DNA of 64,000 nt from Myxococcota bacterium (GTDB lineage: Bacteria > Myxococcota_C > UBA6777): positions 62,001 through 126,000 of the forward strand of contig JAKLKB010000003.1 of assembly GCA_023150835.1 (NCBI GenBank), written 5' to 3'. Below the pieces are notes generated by a model. It had not been told where the DNA came from. It did not search any database and worked only from the letters and a program-made list of their open reading frames with translations. Made by a program: the position numbers and the translations under genes. Positions 63,229 through 64,000 of this stretch are shown one piece after another (the stretch's first letter is position 1; every line of letters starts with the position of its first letter).

Positions 63229-63598
63229 CGAATTCTCCTTCTCTGTTGGGATGGGAGCGTAAAATCATGTGCGGGTATGGGTATCGAGAAAAACGCGCCG
63301 AGAAAGAGCAAGCAAAAAACACGTTGAGAAAAAAAGCAAGGAGCCAAAAAAAGAACGACTCTGTACAAGTCGAGAAAAGAAGAAAGAATCGGTTGTTTGA
63401 AGATCCACGTTGAAAACGGAAACGAACAAAAGGCGCCTTTCTCACACGGTATCTTGGTTTGAATTGTAAACTCTGTCAGCATCTAGCATACTTTTCGTTT
63501 ATAGAGAGGATAATTCTCTGAAGCGAAGGGCAGCCAAGACTTCTCTGTGAGGAGCCTTCTATTGAAACGCGGTATCTGCGCAGGAAAGGACGGAAAAG
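63229..63598. promoter_or_regulatory. Divergent intergenic region between unknown gene and hsdR
   Basis: 370 bases without a gene, A-rich on the + strand at 63300-63370. It must hold the promoters of both flanking genes. AAAGGA lies about eight bases before the hsdR ATG. I could not assign -35/-10 elements with confidence. Confidence 0.4.
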
Positions 63599-64000
63599 AT
63601 GGTTTCACAACCCGAAAAAACGACCGTCGAGCAGCCTTTGATCGATCAGTTAGAGCGGTTGGGTTGGTCAACAAGGACAGGCAACCCGCATGAAGCAAGC
63701 GCGACAGGGCGCGAGAGCTTCCGCGATGTGTTGATAGAGGAGGAGATCAAAGATGCCCTTTTTCGGATCAACTTGCGAGACGGAGAACCTTGGCTAGACG
63801 AAGGACGGTTGAGCCAAGCGATCAGCGCGCTACGAAGGCTCCAACCCGGAAAGTTGTTGGAGAAGAACCAGTGCGCCACCGAGCTTCTATTGAAAGGGAC
63901 GGTTGTGGATGGTGTGGAAGGATGGAACAAGGGGAGAGGGCAGACCATCCAATACATTGATTGGAATGATCTCAAAAACAACCGCTTTCTCGCGATGGAT
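63599..64000 (+). CDS. hsdR: Type I restriction endonuclease subunit R (3' partial)
   Basis: 134 codons up to the window edge, starting ATG GTT TCA CAA. The sequence MVSQPEKTTVEQPLIDQLER, LGWSTRTG, TGRESFRDVLIEEEIKDALF, INLRDGEPWLDEGRLSQAIS and then IQYIDWNDLKNNRFLAMD is the characteristic N-terminus of HsdR, just before the endonuclease domain. HsdR translocates and cuts unmethylated DNA in complex with HsdM and HsdS. The motor and nuclease motifs lie beyond the window, so integrity cannot be judged. Confidence 0.9.
   Translation, partial: MVSQPEKTTVEQPLIDQLERLGWSTRTGNPHEASATGRESFRDVLIEEEIKDALFRINLRDGEPWLDEGRLSQAISALRRLQPGKLLEKNQCATELLLKGTVVDGVEGWNKGRGQTIQYIDWNDLKNNRFLAMD

Noticed and set aside
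62239-63327. 362-codon + strand frame over the unknown minus-strand gene
   Set aside because: The minus-strand gene has a strong AAGGAG site and helical protein features; the + frame crosses G-rich repeats.
1-64000. tRNA or rRNA genes
   Set aside because: No cloverleaf-like sequence or rRNA signature was recognised by eye; a dedicated scan was not possible.

Overview
The window looks like a chromosome piece from a Myxococcota-type (deltaproteobacterial) Gram-negative. The signs are a secreted matrixin-type protease with many Cys-rich repeats and a MYXO-CTERM-like tail, a DUF4215/IPT/kelch-type secreted giant, lipoproteins, an outer-membrane porin, a type IV pilin-like module, and a moderately GC-rich genome with strong codon-pair habits (GAG, AAG or CAG before ATC/ATG; GAT before ATC). 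No rRNA, tRNA or CRISPR array was seen.

Layout. 0-5.3 kb: the 3' end of a large secreted repeat protein and a very low-complexity Ala/Gly/Pro protein. 5.6-9.9 kb: D-aminoacylase, a small lipoprotein, an SDR-DoxX fusion and a DUF2269 membrane protein. 10.3-12.9 kb: small secreted proteins and a SUKH-type (immunity-like) gene with an unknown partner. 13.1-22.7 kb: matrixin protease and its exported neighbour, bacterial PARG, HSL-type esterase, ClpP, exported coiled-coil protein, TIGR03084 protein. 22.7-41.8 kb: a pilin-module fusion, orphan DNA methyltransferase, class II amidotransferase, MFS transporter, lipoprotein, TPR-like protein, zinc-finger-degenerate Fpg-like glycosylase, a Rieske/porin/di-haem oxidoreductase operon, a PilZ-like protein, and a dedicated exosortase with a VIT-domain substrate.

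42.3-56.3 kb is the most unusual part. It holds three paralogous giant Hsp100/Clp-like AAA+ proteins (1215, 1325 and 1014 aa). Each has a private N-terminal domain, a first AAA+ module whose Walker B is broken, an intact second AAA+ module with a ClpP-loop-like VGF/LGF tripeptide, and a C-terminal region that reads as a class I release factor 2 (domains 1, 2 and 4) from which the GGQ catalytic domain has been removed. The first gene is separated from the other two by about 5 kb holding a DGC-domain gene, a glycosyltransferase tail, an IS630 relic and nested repeats.

56.3-64 kb: a type I restriction-modification locus (hsdM, hsdS, partial hsdR) with an ATPase plus Toprim (DUF3226-like) pair and an unknown opposite-strand gene between hsdS and hsdR. 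Codon use in hsdS and the ATPase/Toprim pair is atypical (AGA, TTA and ATA are common), suggesting transfer. Several dispersed intergenic repeat families occur throughout, one of them MITE-like with terminal inverted repeats. Functions are inferred by eye from motifs; no database search was run.
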